This document shows positions 32,199-40,434 of a stretch of 64,000 bases of DNA, in pieces. The DNA lies in NCBI RefSeq assembly GCF_001469895.1, contig NZ_LOPY01000011.1, positions 109,928-173,927 on the forward strand, in the 5' to 3' direction. A program made the position numbers and the translations under genes. Under the pieces are notes generated by a model that saw only the letters and a program-made list of their open reading frames with translations, was not told where the DNA came from and did no database searches. The DNA is from Pseudoalteromonas sp. XI10 (lineage in GTDB: Bacteria; Pseudomonadota; Gammaproteobacteria; Enterobacterales; Alteromonadaceae). Every line of letters begins with the position of its first letter. The first letter of the stretch is position 1.

Positions 32199-33236
32199 AT
32201 GGAATGGCGCATTTGGCTGGCAGCAGCTGGTTTATTTTCTGTACCTGTATTTGCTCAAACTGAACAACCACAAACTAACGAACAAGACGACGCGCTAGAA
32301 CTCGTAAAGCAGTGTATTTTGAACGAAGCGATTGGCGGTGACGGTAAACAAACACTCGAACAACTTCGTAAAAAATGCTCAGACTTAGACGAGAGTAAAA
32401 AGCTCACCGCTTTAGACAAACGTAAAGCCCGTGAAGAAGTGAGTAAGAAAAACCGAAATGTGATCACCCCACATAAGCGTAACTACATATTACCGCTTTC
32501 ATACGTATCTAACCCGAATGAGCGCCCTTTTGATGGTTTAAAAGATCTTGCAGATCAAACTGATGGCGAGCCACTTGATAACCTTGAAGTGAAATATCAA
32601 CTTTCAATTAAAGTGCCTATCTTCGAAGGCTTTTCAGATGAAGATCAGGGCGTATTCTTTGCGTTTACCATGCAATCGTTTTGGCAGTTTTACAACAAAG
32701 ATATTTCATCACCATTTCGTGAAACAAATTACGAACCAGAGATCTTCTGGGTGAACTACCTTGATCCTGAGCATGTGCTTTGGGGCGATGAAATGGCAAT
32801 TGCAATTGGTGCCTCACATCAATCGAATGGCCGCAGCCAACCTAATTCACGTTCGTGGAACCGTATCTATGCCGATTTCCTATGGGAAAAAGATGGCTTT
32901 GTTTTTAGCTTTAAGCCTTGGTACCGCATTCCTGAAGATAAAAAAGACGATGAGCTAGAAGCCCGTGGCGATGATAATCCTGATATCTACAAATACATGG
33001 GTTACTTTGAGTTTTCAGGTGCATACCGTTACAACGAGCATGAATTTAGCTTTATGACCCGTAATAACTTAAATTCAGATAACCGTGGCGCAATCCAATT
33101 AGATTGGTCTTTCCCTCTTTGGGGCCGATTACGTGGCTACGCACAATATTTTAATGGTTATGGTGAGAGCTTGATTGATTACAACGCCGATATTGAACGT
33201 TTTGGTGTGGGTATTCTATTAACTGACTTACTTTAA
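32199..33236 (+). CDS. pldA: Outer membrane phospholipase A
   Basis: Calcium-dependent outer-membrane phospholipase A1/A2 that removes phospholipid from the outer leaflet. The signal peptide is WRIWLAAAGLFSVPVFAQ. The catalytic triad is read in ASHQSNGRSQPNSRSWNR as His207, Ser209 and Asn221, with the same His-x-Ser-x11-Asn spacing as E. coli. A 12-strand barrel follows. There is an extra charged helical insert (about 25-90) before the barrel. The ATG at 32199 has AAGGGA upstream. Single-gene unit. Confidence 0.95.
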   Translation: MEWRIWLAAAGLFSVPVFAQTEQPQTNEQDDALELVKQCILNEAIGGDGKQTLEQLRKKCSDLDESKKLTALDKRKAREEVSKKNRNVITPHKRNYILPLSYVSNPNERPFDGLKDLADQTDGEPLDNLEVKYQLSIKVPIFEGFSDEDQGVFFAFTMQSFWQFYNKDISSPFRETNYEPEIFWVNYLDPEHVLWGDEMAIAIGASHQSNGRSQPNSRSWNRIYADFLWEKDGFVFSFKPWYRIPEDKKDDELEARGDDNPDIYKYMGYFEFSGAYRYNEHEFSFMTRNNLNSDNRGAIQLDWSFPLWGRLRGYAQYFNGYGESLIDYNADIERFGVGILLTDLL

Positions 33237-33250
33237 CTGCAATAAGTGAA

Positions 33251-33274
33251 GAGCGAGCTTTAGATAGCTCGCTC
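33251..33274. terminator. Terminator between convergent pldA and the YiiD-like gene
   Basis: A perfect stem GAGCGAGCT / AGCTCGCTC lies between two convergent stop codons. An A/T-rich tract (TAAATAGTCGTTATTTTTT) follows on the plus strand. It probably works in both directions. Confidence 0.65.
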
Positions 33275-33284
33275 TAAATAGTCG

Positions 33285-34178
33285 TTATTTTTTAACGATG
33301 AAGTGACCTTCGAATTCTGCTACTAACACATCACCATCGTATACATTTACTGGCACATGGTAGCTTGCTTTACCACTGTCTTCTAAATCAGCTAACTTGC
33401 CTTTACAACCAGCCAGCTCAACACTACCACGAGGGTCGTTATTGAGTGGTTTAAGGTATTTAATGTTGGCATCAGCTAACACGATATTTCCTTCTAGGCC
33501 TGCTTCTTTCAGCGCTAGGTAAGTTGCGCCCCACCCTGTTAAGGTTGCTAAACTATAAATTGAACCCGCAAACATAGTGTTATGAAGGTTTAAGTTCGCA
33601 TCTAAATCAGCGCGGGTAGTAAACTGCCAATCGGTATAGCTTTCAACTTTAATGCCCATCGCATCACTGATTGGGATCGACTCACGCCACGTGTTTTGCA
33701 GTACTTGTGTCCAGTTTGGATGACGGAACCAACCCGGCTCAGATGGTTTTTGTTTTACCATTTTCCAATGCTGTACATCGTCATAGGCAAGGTGCGCTTT
33801 TTCTTTTAATTCGTAGCCATGACGCTTATAGAAATCAAGGGCTCGCTCACGAGCAAACAATACCAGCTCGTCGGCATCTTGAGTCCATGCGATTTTTTCT
33901 AATTCATGTAATAAACGGCTACCAATATGCTGGTTACGATTACCTTCAGCGACCGCCATATAACGAACTTGCGCTTGCTGATGATTGTTAAAATGCAGGC
34001 GAGCTACGCCTAATACTTCGCCGTCATTATTTTTGATAAAGCGGTGCTCAGCGTCTTGTTCTAAGTCATCTTGCTCAGAACCACGCGGCTCGCCCCAGGG
34101 TGCTCTTAAAACCTGCCAACGTAATGAATAGTACGCTTGCCAATCTTCGCTGCTTTGTGGGGTGGTCACTTTAAACAT
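33285..34178 (-). CDS. GNAT acetyltransferase-hot-dog fusion (YiiD/MadA-like)
   Basis: A 297-residue two-domain protein. The N-terminal GNAT fold (1 to about 145) has an acetyl-CoA loop around NQHIGSRLLHELE. The C-terminal hot-dog domain (about 150-297) is of thioesterase type, with LNLHNTMFAGSIYSLATLTGWG. This architecture is that of E. coli YiiD, which as I recall has been linked to malonyl-ACP decarboxylation to prime fatty acid synthesis. In E. coli, yiiD follows yihY and dtd, and both lie within 4 kb here. That supports orthology. Confidence 0.88.
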   Translation of the reverse strand: MFKVTTPQSSEDWQAYYSLRWQVLRAPWGEPRGSEQDDLEQDAEHRFIKNNDGEVLGVARLHFNNHQQAQVRYMAVAEGNRNQHIGSRLLHELEKIAWTQDADELVLFARERALDFYKRHGYELKEKAHLAYDDVQHWKMVKQKPSEPGWFRHPNWTQVLQNTWRESIPISDAMGIKVESYTDWQFTTRADLDANLNLHNTMFAGSIYSLATLTGWGATYLALKEAGLEGNIVLADANIKYLKPLNNDPRGSVELAGCKGKLADLEDSGKASYHVPVNVYDGDVLVAEFEGHFIVKK

Positions 34179-34406
34179 AAAAACTCCTGTGATAATTCAG
34201 CCACTGTCTGTTGTTTTTCTGTCGTGGCCTTTGGAATGCGAATTACGATACGCGATCTTCTAACAAGTTGGAATAATACTTTGGTGACCCAGCCTAAATT
34301 ATTATTCTTGGCTGTAAAAACTAATGCACAATTGCACTTTAAGCCTGCTGGTCTATGCTGAAATAATTGTATTATTTTAATAAATAAATAGCTAAAGGCC
34401 CGAAAT

Positions 34407-35096
34407 ATGGAACATTTTCTTGAACCCAGTGGCGCAGTAAAACATAGTTTTATTGAGGACTGCCACCGATTAGGGCAACTCATCTATTGGCATAAACAAG
34501 GCAATTACAGTATTCAAGTTAGGCAACTTAACCAATTACGCTGGTTACTGATCAACGAAACTCTGCAATCGGTCATTGAAAAACGCCGACCTGCCAGATT
34601 ACTTTTCCCGCATTTACAATACCTTGCAAAGCTTTGGCAAGACTTAGAGGAACCTAAAAAGATTTTAGAACTAGGGCTAGGCGGCGGTGCTATTCGTAAT
34701 TACTTACAGCACACCTACCCTGACAGCCAACTGACATCGGTTGATAAAAACCCCGACATAATTCACTGCTATAAACGTTACTTTGGTGGCGACCATGCCA
34801 ATAACCTGCACTGTTTTGATGCACAGCAAGTATTAGAGCAAAACAACGAATACGATTGGATTATCCTAGATTTATTCAGTGAGGTAGATGCGCCATTATT
34901 TTTATACAAGCACCAGTTTTACACCAAACTAAGGGCAGCGATGGCAAAAGATGGCTTGTTGTTCATTAATTTTTTATCTAATCACCCATCGCAACTAAAA
35001 CAACTTGAGCACCTGCTAATCACCGAGTTTGGCAAGCGCCCAAGCATTGTAAAAATCCCCGACTACGTGAATCACATCGTGATGATCAAAAAATAG
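34407..35096 (+). CDS. Spermidine-synthase-like methyltransferase-fold protein
   Basis: A 229-residue Rossmann-fold protein of the spermidine synthase superfamily. Motif I is ILELGLGGGAIRNYL, the acidic ribose-contact residue is in SVDKNP, and the catalytic-site strand is YDWIILDLFSEVDAP. The strongly conserved Asp-Ser pair of true SpeE is not evident, so aminopropyl transfer is uncertain. It is inserted between the yihY-pip-dtd and yiiD genes that are adjacent in E. coli, and is transcribed against both. A short hairpin (35097-35111) spans the convergent gene ends with dtd. Confidence 0.7.
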   Translation: MEHFLEPSGAVKHSFIEDCHRLGQLIYWHKQGNYSIQVRQLNQLRWLLINETLQSVIEKRRPARLLFPHLQYLAKLWQDLEEPKKILELGLGGGAIRNYLQHTYPDSQLTSVDKNPDIIHCYKRYFGGDHANNLHCFDAQQVLEQNNEYDWIILDLFSEVDAPLFLYKHQFYTKLRAAMAKDGLLFINFLSNHPSQLKQLEHLLITEFGKRPSIVKIPDYVNHIVMIKK

Positions 35097-35103
35097 CTGT
35101 CTG

Positions 35104-35541
35104 TTAGACAGATAAATTAAAAGTAACGGGACCATCGTTACATAGGCTTACTTGCATATCAGCACCAAACTGACCTGTAGCCACTGTTAAGCCAGCTTTT
35201 TTAGCCTCAGCAATAAAATACTCATAGAGCGTATTGGCTTGTTCTGGCGTGCCAGCACTTGAAAAGCTCGGACGCATACCCTTTTTAGTGTCGGCTGCTA
35301 ACGTAAACTGCGAAACCACTAAAAGCTCACCTTTGATATCATTCAAACTTAAGTTCATCTTTCCTTGTTCATCGGTAAAAATGCGGTAATTGCTGACTTT
35401 GTGTAAAAGCTTCTGGACGCTTTGCTCGGTGTCCTGTTTTTCAACACCTAATAGCAGCAAAATACCTTGTGAAATTTCACCAACTACTTCGCCTGCCACT
35501 TCTACTTTTGCTTGTTTTACTCTTTGAATTAAGCCTTGCAT
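35104..35541 (-). CDS. dtd: D-aminoacyl-tRNA deacylase
   Basis: Hydrolyses D-aminoacyl-tRNAs, for example D-Tyr-tRNA, to prevent D-amino acid misincorporation. It is 145 residues, exactly family-like, with SQFTLAADTKKGMRPSF and the C-terminal Gly-cis-Pro motif in NDGPVTFNL. The first 13 bases overlap the end of the pip gene upstream, so the two are co-translated. The yihY-pip-dtd order resembles the E. coli yihY-dtd neighbourhood. Confidence 0.96.
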   Translation of the reverse strand: MQGLIQRVKQAKVEVAGEVVGEISQGILLLLGVEKQDTEQSVQKLLHKVSNYRIFTDEQGKMNLSLNDIKGELLVVSQFTLAADTKKGMRPSFSSAGTPEQANTLYEYFIAEAKKAGLTVATGQFGADMQVSLCNDGPVTFNLSV

Positions 35542-36482
35542 TGATCCCTCGATAACTTGATATACATTAAATCTGCGGCACGTCGCATTGCCGCCAAATA
35601 TACCTGATTATCGCTGCTGTGCCCAATGCCATCTAAAATCAATAATTGTGCATTTAACTGTTCAGCAAGCTGCTGTACAGCACTATATCGACAGATCAAA
35701 TCGGCGCGGCCATGAATAAACCAAATAGGTAAATGAGTCAGTAGATGTGCATTTTCTGCGATAAAGCCTTCTTCAATGAAACAGTGATGACGAAAATAAT
35801 GCACCATTAACTTTGCTTGATTTAACCCGACATGGGGCTCCTGTAAACTCCAGTTTGTCAAAGGCTCACCATGACATAGCACCTGCTCCCAATGACACCA
35901 TAACTTGGCAAATTTACTGGCTTTAATTTGATCATCATTGTTTAGTTGCTGCTGATAAAAGTCGAGTAAGGCACGCCAATCAGTGTAATCATGTGCAAAT
36001 TCATTAAAGCACTCAGGGTAAAAATGCGCGCCAGCTCCTTTTGTTGTGTAAAGCCACTCGAAGTCACTGTTACAAGCTAGAAAGCTAGCCCGTAAAATAA
36101 GCCCTGCAACATGCTCTTGGTGATGAATAGCATAGACAAGTGCCAAAGTGGCACCCCACGACTCACCACACACCAGCCACTTTTCAATACCCAGTTGCTG
36201 GCGTAAATACTCGAGATCGGCAACTAATTCTGAGGTGGTATTGGTTGAACTATCATGGGGTGTTGAGTGACCGCAACCGCGCTGACTGAACATGATCACT
36301 CGAAAACGTTCTAAGTCGAAAAAGCGGCAATTTTCAGGGCATAGACCCGCACCAGGCCCGCCATGGCATAACACCACAGCAATCCCTGTAGACGCACCAT
36401 ATTCTTGCACATGGATTTGATGACCATCGCCAACACTCAAGTGATAATCACGGTTGGCAACATATTGTGGATGTAACTGCAC
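35529..36482 (-). CDS. pip: Proline iminopeptidase-like alpha/beta hydrolase
   Basis: 317-residue S33 peptidase that releases N-terminal proline from peptides. It has the oxyanion segment CHGGPGAGLCPENCRFFD, the family signature FSQRGCGHSTPH and the nucleophile elbow in GESWGATLA, with a C-terminal His in DGIGHSS. No signal peptide, so cytosolic. It sits between yihY (25 bp upstream) and dtd (overlapping), forming one operon. Substrate preference beyond proline is not determined. Confidence 0.9.
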   Translation of the reverse strand: MQLHPQYVANRDYHLSVGDGHQIHVQEYGASTGIAVVLCHGGPGAGLCPENCRFFDLERFRVIMFSQRGCGHSTPHDSSTNTTSELVADLEYLRQQLGIEKWLVCGESWGATLALVYAIHHQEHVAGLILRASFLACNSDFEWLYTTKGAGAHFYPECFNEFAHDYTDWRALLDFYQQQLNNDDQIKASKFAKLWCHWEQVLCHGEPLTNWSLQEPHVGLNQAKLMVHYFRHHCFIEEGFIAENAHLLTHLPIWFIHGRADLICRYSAVQQLAEQLNAQLLILDGIGHSSDNQVYLAAMRRAADLMYIKLSRDQCKA

Positions 36483-36507
36483 CTCGCTCTCCTTAGGTGC
36501 AGTGAAT

Positions 36508-37380
36508 TTAAACCTCTATATCAGGCGTATCCTCGATATTCTCAGGGCTGATACATACAGTAAATTCTGCACCGAGTAATACGACAATCCACGACAAATA
36601 CACCCATACAAATAAAATAGGGATTGTCGCCAACGCCCCATAAATAACTTCGTATGATGGGAAGTGGCTGATGTACAAAGCAAAGCCTTTTTTTGTCAGC
36701 TCAAACAACATAGCTGCAAACAAAGCGCCCGGAATTGCCGCTCTAAATGGAACTCGTGTGTTAGGAACTAAAGTATAGAGCATAATGAAGCCAATCATTG
36801 AAATTATGTAAGGTAATAATTTCAATAAAAAGCCGCTAAAGCCGGGGATACCTTGATCGGCAAACGACACTAACGACACGATGTATGAAGTAACACCAAT
36901 ACTAGCCCCTAATAACACAGGGCCTAGGCTAAGCACCATCCAATAAACGGCAAACGAAATCATCATTGGACGCTTTTTCTTAATACGCCAAATTCGATTT
37001 AATGTAGCATCGACATTGCGAATAAGTAACAAAGATACCGCCGCTAAAAAACCCACACCAACGGCAGTCATTTTATTCGCATTACCGGCAAAAGCACTGA
37101 TATGCTCTTTAATTACATCTGTAGAGGTCGGCACAAGATTAGTAAACAAGAAATTTTCTATAGTCACTAACGTGCTTTCGAATCCTGGGAAAGCAGAAAA
37201 AATAGCCACACCAACCGCCACTAAGGGCACGATTGATAATAAGGTTACATAAGCCAAATAACCTGCATTGACAGTGATTTGATCGTCAATACAACGATTA
37301 AGATACTGCATCCACCAAGTAGGTTGTTGTTTTAAAAAAGTGCTTAATTGCAACTTATAACGACTGAGCTTCTCATCCAT
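36508..37380 (-). CDS. YihY/BrkB family inner membrane protein
   Basis: 290-residue integral membrane protein with about six transmembrane helices, recognised from AGYLAYVTLLSIVPLVAVG near the N-terminus, NRIWRIKKKRP after the second helix, and VWVYLSWIVVLLGAEFT close to the C-terminus. These are hallmarks of the YihY/BrkB family. The family function remains unsettled: it was once annotated as ribonuclease BN and is now regarded as a membrane protein of unknown role. First gene of yihY-pip-dtd. Confidence 0.92.
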   Translation of the reverse strand: MDEKLSRYKLQLSTFLKQQPTWWMQYLNRCIDDQITVNAGYLAYVTLLSIVPLVAVGVAIFSAFPGFESTLVTIENFLFTNLVPTSTDVIKEHISAFAGNANKMTAVGVGFLAAVSLLLIRNVDATLNRIWRIKKKRPMMISFAVYWMVLSLGPVLLGASIGVTSYIVSLVSFADQGIPGFSGFLLKLLPYIISMIGFIMLYTLVPNTRVPFRAAIPGALFAAMLFELTKKGFALYISHFPSYEVIYGALATIPILFVWVYLSWIVVLLGAEFTVCISPENIEDTPDIEV

Positions 37381-37466
37381 AGAATCTAATTTCTGCTAAA
37401 ATGTTTTGATAATCATAGCAATCCACCACATAATTTGAAATGACAGGTACCTAAAAAGGATTCTCA

Positions 37467-38123
37467 ATGAAAAAACTGACACTTTTAAGTGCACCACTAT
37501 TTGCAGTAACAATGGCATTATCAGGCTGTCAGTCAGCTTACTACTCAGCCATGGAATCTGTAGGTGTGCATAAGCGCGACATTTTAGTAGACCGCGTAGA
37601 AGAAACAAAAGAAGCACAGCAAGAGTCACAAGAAGAGTTTCAATCAGCATTAGACAGATTAACCACGCTTATCAATTTTGATGGTGGTGAACTACAAGAT
37701 GCCTACAATCAACTGAATGATGATTACGAGTCGAGCTTAGCGGCAGCAAACGACGTAACAAGCAATATCAATAAAGTAGAAGATGTAGCTGAAGCGCTAT
37801 TTGATGAATGGGCCGATGAGCTAGAGCAATACAAAAGCGCCTCTCTTAAACGTGAAAGCAGCAAAAAGCTCAATGCAACTAAGCGCCAATTTGATCAACT
37901 ACTTCGTTCAATGCGCAGCGCAGAAAGCAAAATGGAGCCGGTATTATCATCACTTCATGATAATGTTTTGTACTTAAAACATAATCTAAACGCACAAGCT
38001 GTAACTGCAATCAAAGGTGAGTTCACAAGCCTAAAACGCGATATAAAAGTGTTAATGGACGACATGAACAAATCAATTGAAGACTCTAATAAGTTCATTG
38101 AGCAAATGAACAAAGCGGGCTAA
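37467..38123 (+). CDS. DUF2959 family lipoprotein
   Basis: 218 residues with a lipoprotein signal (lipobox LSGCQS) followed by a long, charged, nearly all-helical region, consistent with a periplasmic coiled coil. I recognise it as DUF2959; the function is unknown. The ATG at 37467 has AAGGA upstream. Single-gene unit with its own terminator, divergent from yihY. Confidence 0.85.
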   Translation: MKKLTLLSAPLFAVTMALSGCQSAYYSAMESVGVHKRDILVDRVEETKEAQQESQEEFQSALDRLTTLINFDGGELQDAYNQLNDDYESSLAAANDVTSNINKVEDVAEALFDEWADELEQYKSASLKRESSKKLNATKRQFDQLLRSMRSAESKMEPVLSSLHDNVLYLKHNLNAQAVTAIKGEFTSLKRDIKVLMDDMNKSIEDSNKFIEQMNKAG

Positions 38124-38144
38124 TCAGCTCAAGCTAATAATAAC

Positions 38145-38173
38145 AAAAGCCTACTTAAACGTAGGCTTTTTTA
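38145..38173 (+). terminator. Terminator of the DUF2959 gene
   Basis: The stem AAAGCCTAC / GTAGGCTTT has a TTAAAC-type loop and is followed by TTTTT. It is a clear rho-independent terminator. Confidence 0.9.
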
Positions 38174-38256
38174 TGTAACCTCTTGTTACTTTTTAATGAT
38201 TTATCTTAAATTTTATTTTGCTAAACTCACTGCAAAGAATAAAAAGTAAGCATGGT

Positions 38257-39303
38257 ATGCATTTAAAAACACTCTCAACACTTATTGCAGCAGCACTTTT
38301 AAGTGCATGCAGTAATTCAAACACTGTTAATGTTATTGCCGGTGAAGGCACTATCACTCCGTTAAAAACAGAGGGTGAGTACGAAGGTCGCTACCACAAC
38401 CTTTACCCGGGTGATAAAGAATACCCAACAACCTGCACTGACAATTGTTATGAAGTGTCAGAACTCCTTGTGTGCGACGACAATAACTCACAATGCCAGT
38501 TTCATGCAGAACAACATGTGCCTGCAATCAACTCAGGTTTTACGGTGCGCTGGTTAGGTCATGCTGGGTTTTATATTCAATCACCAAATGGTGAGCAGCT
38601 GTTGTTTGACCCTGTTAAAGATCAGTTTGATTCGCCCGTAGACTTTGCCTTTAAGCTTGCTGGCGGCATGTATCGCAAACCTGGTTTTTGGCCATCACAA
38701 GCTGAACTTAATGGCTTAGATGCAGTAATGTACTCACACATTCACTATGACCATTTTAACAAGGCGGATATAGAAGAGATTGGCAATACCCCCCGCTACT
38801 TAGTGCCATTAGGCTTTGCAGATAACTTCCCGACGGGTGGCTTTAATATTTCCGAAATGGCGTGGTACGCAAGTACACAAATTAATGATTTAACTATTCA
38901 TGCGCTGCCAGCTCATCATTTTAGCAGTCGTATAATGGTGCCTTTCATTTACGACGACCACAATAAAGATTTATGGAATGGTTGGTTACTTGAGCAAAAT
39001 GGTAAAACCTTGTTTTTTGCTGGTGATACCGGTTACTCAAAACACTTTCAAGATATTAATCAAAAATACGGTGAGATTGATGTATGTTTAATGCCTATCG
39101 CTTCTTATTACCATGAAGAAAACGGTAAGTGGTATCGCTATGTTCATACAACGCCCGAAGACAGCTTAAACGCCGCAGAGGAGCTAAGCTGTAAAGTAAT
39201 GATCCCGTGGGGTTATGGCAACTCAAGCTGGCAAATGGGCGACCATTCAAGCCACTCTGCATTATTAAGATTACTGCATATGCAAAAACAGATGAACAGC
39301 TAA
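38257..39303 (+). CDS. MBL-fold metallohydrolase lipoprotein (NAPE-PLD/UlaG-like)
   Basis: About 348 residues from the ATG at 38257 (MHLKTLSTLIAAALLSAC), which gives a clean lipoprotein signal with lipobox LSAC. The open frame from a TTG at 38218 would spoil it. The metallo-beta-lactamase motif HIHYDH (His161, His163, Asp165, His166), LPAHHFSSR and FFAGDTGYSKHF define a two-metal hydrolase resembling the RomA/NAPE-phospholipase-D group. A Cys-rich insert (CTDNC, CDDNNSQC) precedes the fold. Probably periplasmic and membrane-anchored; a phospholipid-type substrate is a guess. Confidence 0.85.
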   Translation: MHLKTLSTLIAAALLSACSNSNTVNVIAGEGTITPLKTEGEYEGRYHNLYPGDKEYPTTCTDNCYEVSELLVCDDNNSQCQFHAEQHVPAINSGFTVRWLGHAGFYIQSPNGEQLLFDPVKDQFDSPVDFAFKLAGGMYRKPGFWPSQAELNGLDAVMYSHIHYDHFNKADIEEIGNTPRYLVPLGFADNFPTGGFNISEMAWYASTQINDLTIHALPAHHFSSRIMVPFIYDDHNKDLWNGWLLEQNGKTLFFAGDTGYSKHFQDINQKYGEIDVCLMPIASYYHEENGKWYRYVHTTPEDSLNAAEELSCKVMIPWGYGNSSWQMGDHSSHSALLRLLHMQKQMNS

Positions 39304-39332
39304 GTTCCTCTTTATATATTGAATGAAGGTGA

Positions 39333-39358
39333 GCAAGTGTCACTGTAGTGACACTTGC
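39333..39358. other. Near-perfect 26-bp palindrome between convergent genes
   Basis: Twelve-base arms GCAAGTGTCACT / AGTGACACTTGC flank a 2-nt centre (GT), with no U-tract on either side. It lies between the stops of the MBL gene and the BLUF gene. It may be a factor-dependent terminator or a dimer-protein binding site. Confidence 0.7.
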
Positions 39359-39363
39359 AAGCC

Positions 39364-39789
39364 CTACATAGTATGTTTGAGCAATGAGTCCCGTAAAGCC
39401 AGCATAAGTTTATGAGCGCTTCCTGCCGACATAGCTAATGGGTTAAATTCGCTGGTACCTGAATACTTAAGGTTAATAGGGGTCACTTGTTTAGTGTAAG
39501 GAATGTAACCCATCGACCAATTTTCAAACTCTCTTTCATAAATTTCACAATAGTTCAGCATGATGATATTGCGATGACGTTTGTCATTAAGAATACGATG
39601 ATAAGTTTCATTAACTGCTTTTCGTGACCCCTCAAGGCATTGCATAAAGTGAGAACTATTAAAACAAAGTAGCCCAGTTACATTACTTTCTGCATTATTC
39701 TGCTTAGCTTTCTCGAGAATATCTTCGATATCATTAGGCCCAAACCCATCGCTAATTTCACTTGTGTAAATCAGTCTCACTAAATACAT
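39364..39789 (-). CDS. Stand-alone BLUF-domain blue-light sensor
   Basis: 141-residue flavin (FAD) photoreceptor. The BLUF signature residues are present: Tyr8 (RLIYTSE), Asn31/Asn32 (KQNNAESNVTGLL), Gln50 (FMQCLEGSR), Trp91 and Met93 (NWSMGY). The Tyr-Gln pair drives the light-induced hydrogen-bond switch. Only a short C-terminal helix region (about 105-141) follows the domain, so any output must act in trans. I start at ATG 39789 with AGGAG upstream; the frame is open from a TTG at 39804. Its neighbours do not reveal a partner. Confidence 0.92.
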   Translation of the reverse strand: MYLVRLIYTSEISDGFGPNDIEDILEKAKQNNAESNVTGLLCFNSSHFMQCLEGSRKAVNETYHRILNDKRHRNIIMLNYCEIYEREFENWSMGYIPYTKQVTPINLKYSGTSEFNPLAMSAGSAHKLMLALRDSLLKHTM

Positions 39790-39848
39790 CTTACTCTCCT
39801 GCAAGTTGGATTTAGAAAAGATAGTACAGATGGGGGAGTTAGTAAAAA

Positions 39849-39876
39849 GTTGCTAGCTGCGAGTTGCGAGTTGCTC
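39849..39876. repeat. Degenerate heptamer repeat (AGTTGCG type)
   Basis: GTTGCTAGCTGCGAGTTGCG and the following GAGTTGC have period 7 (AGCTGCG, AGTTGCG, AGTTGCT). It belongs to the same RGYTNNN-shaped family as the arrays at 1733 and 40314. Confidence 0.7.
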
Positions 39877-39976
39877 AATAAACAAATTAACTAGGTTAGA
39901 AATACAAAAAAAATAAGTAAAGCTACAATTCTGATAGCAATGTTGGAACAATTTACTCCTAGAAAATTAGCTTAGG

Positions 39977-40282
39977 CTAAATTCCAGTGGTATTAACTTT
40001 GTTATGGAAATATTTTCCTAAAATTCCTGTAGGTAGCAATAAAACATTAATCACTACAGTACGAAATATTACGCCAACAAGAAAAATAATATCAAGGTCA
40101 GGATTACCATCCCACTCAGGTTGGGACATTAGTTGCGACACATAACGTAAGTCACTAGCAAATACACTCACAAAAATGATGCAATGCGCAATGAACAAGC
40201 CTAGATAGCCATATTTCTTTGCAGCAAGAACTGTTATCGCTAACCATCCGAGCCAGTAAAAAAACTCATACCCAAAAAACAT
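39977..40282 (-). CDS. Small hydrophobic membrane protein, unknown
   Basis: 101 residues with about three hydrophobic segments (WLGWLAITVLAA, LFIAHCIIFVSVFA, IIFLVGVIFRTVVINVLLLP). Probably an inner-membrane protein. I do not recognise the family. It has an ATG start at 40282 but no strong Shine-Dalgarno. It sits between two heptamer repeat stretches (39849 and 40314). Confidence 0.6.
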   Translation of the reverse strand: MFFGYEFFYWLGWLAITVLAAKKYGYLGLFIAHCIIFVSVFASDLRYVSQLMSQPEWDGNPDLDIIFLVGVIFRTVVINVLLLPTGILGKYFHNKVNTTGI

Positions 40283-40300
40283 TTAATCTTCCATTCGATC

Positions 40301-40366
40301 TGACAGCTGAGAGCTAACGGCTAACGGCTAACGGCTAACGGCTAACGGCTAACGGCTAACGGCTAA
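40301..40366. repeat. Heptamer tandem repeat array (CTAACGG, 7 perfect copies)
   Basis: Seven perfect copies of CTAACGG lie at 40314-40362, entered in phase through diverged units (AGCTGAG, AGCTAAC). It lies between the 101-residue membrane protein gene and the typA terminator. The unit differs by one base from the CTGACGG unit of the groL-side array. Confidence 0.95.
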
Positions 40367-40375
40367 TCATACAAC

Positions 40376-40411
40376 AAAAAACCGCCGTATTTTTCAATAC
40401 GGCGGTTTTAA
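40376..40411 (-). terminator. Terminator of typA
   Basis: The perfect stem AACCGCCGTAT / ATACGGCGGTT has an A-run on the left and a T-run on the right, and lies about 25 bp past the typA stop. Confidence 0.92.
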
Positions 40412-40434
40412 TTTTGTAAAACTAAAAGACCTTA

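Noticed and set aside
34166..34483. 105-residue ORF opposite the spermidine-synthase-like gene
   Set aside because: It overlaps the real genes on both sides and has a random-looking composition.
34407..35096. Functional SpeE partner of SpeD
   Set aside because: It is 30 kb from speD and the core catalytic residues of SpeE are not evident.
35097..35111. Possible tRNA or small RNA fragment (CTGTCTGTTAGACAG)
   Set aside because: Only a 6-bp hairpin at two convergent gene ends; no tRNA features.
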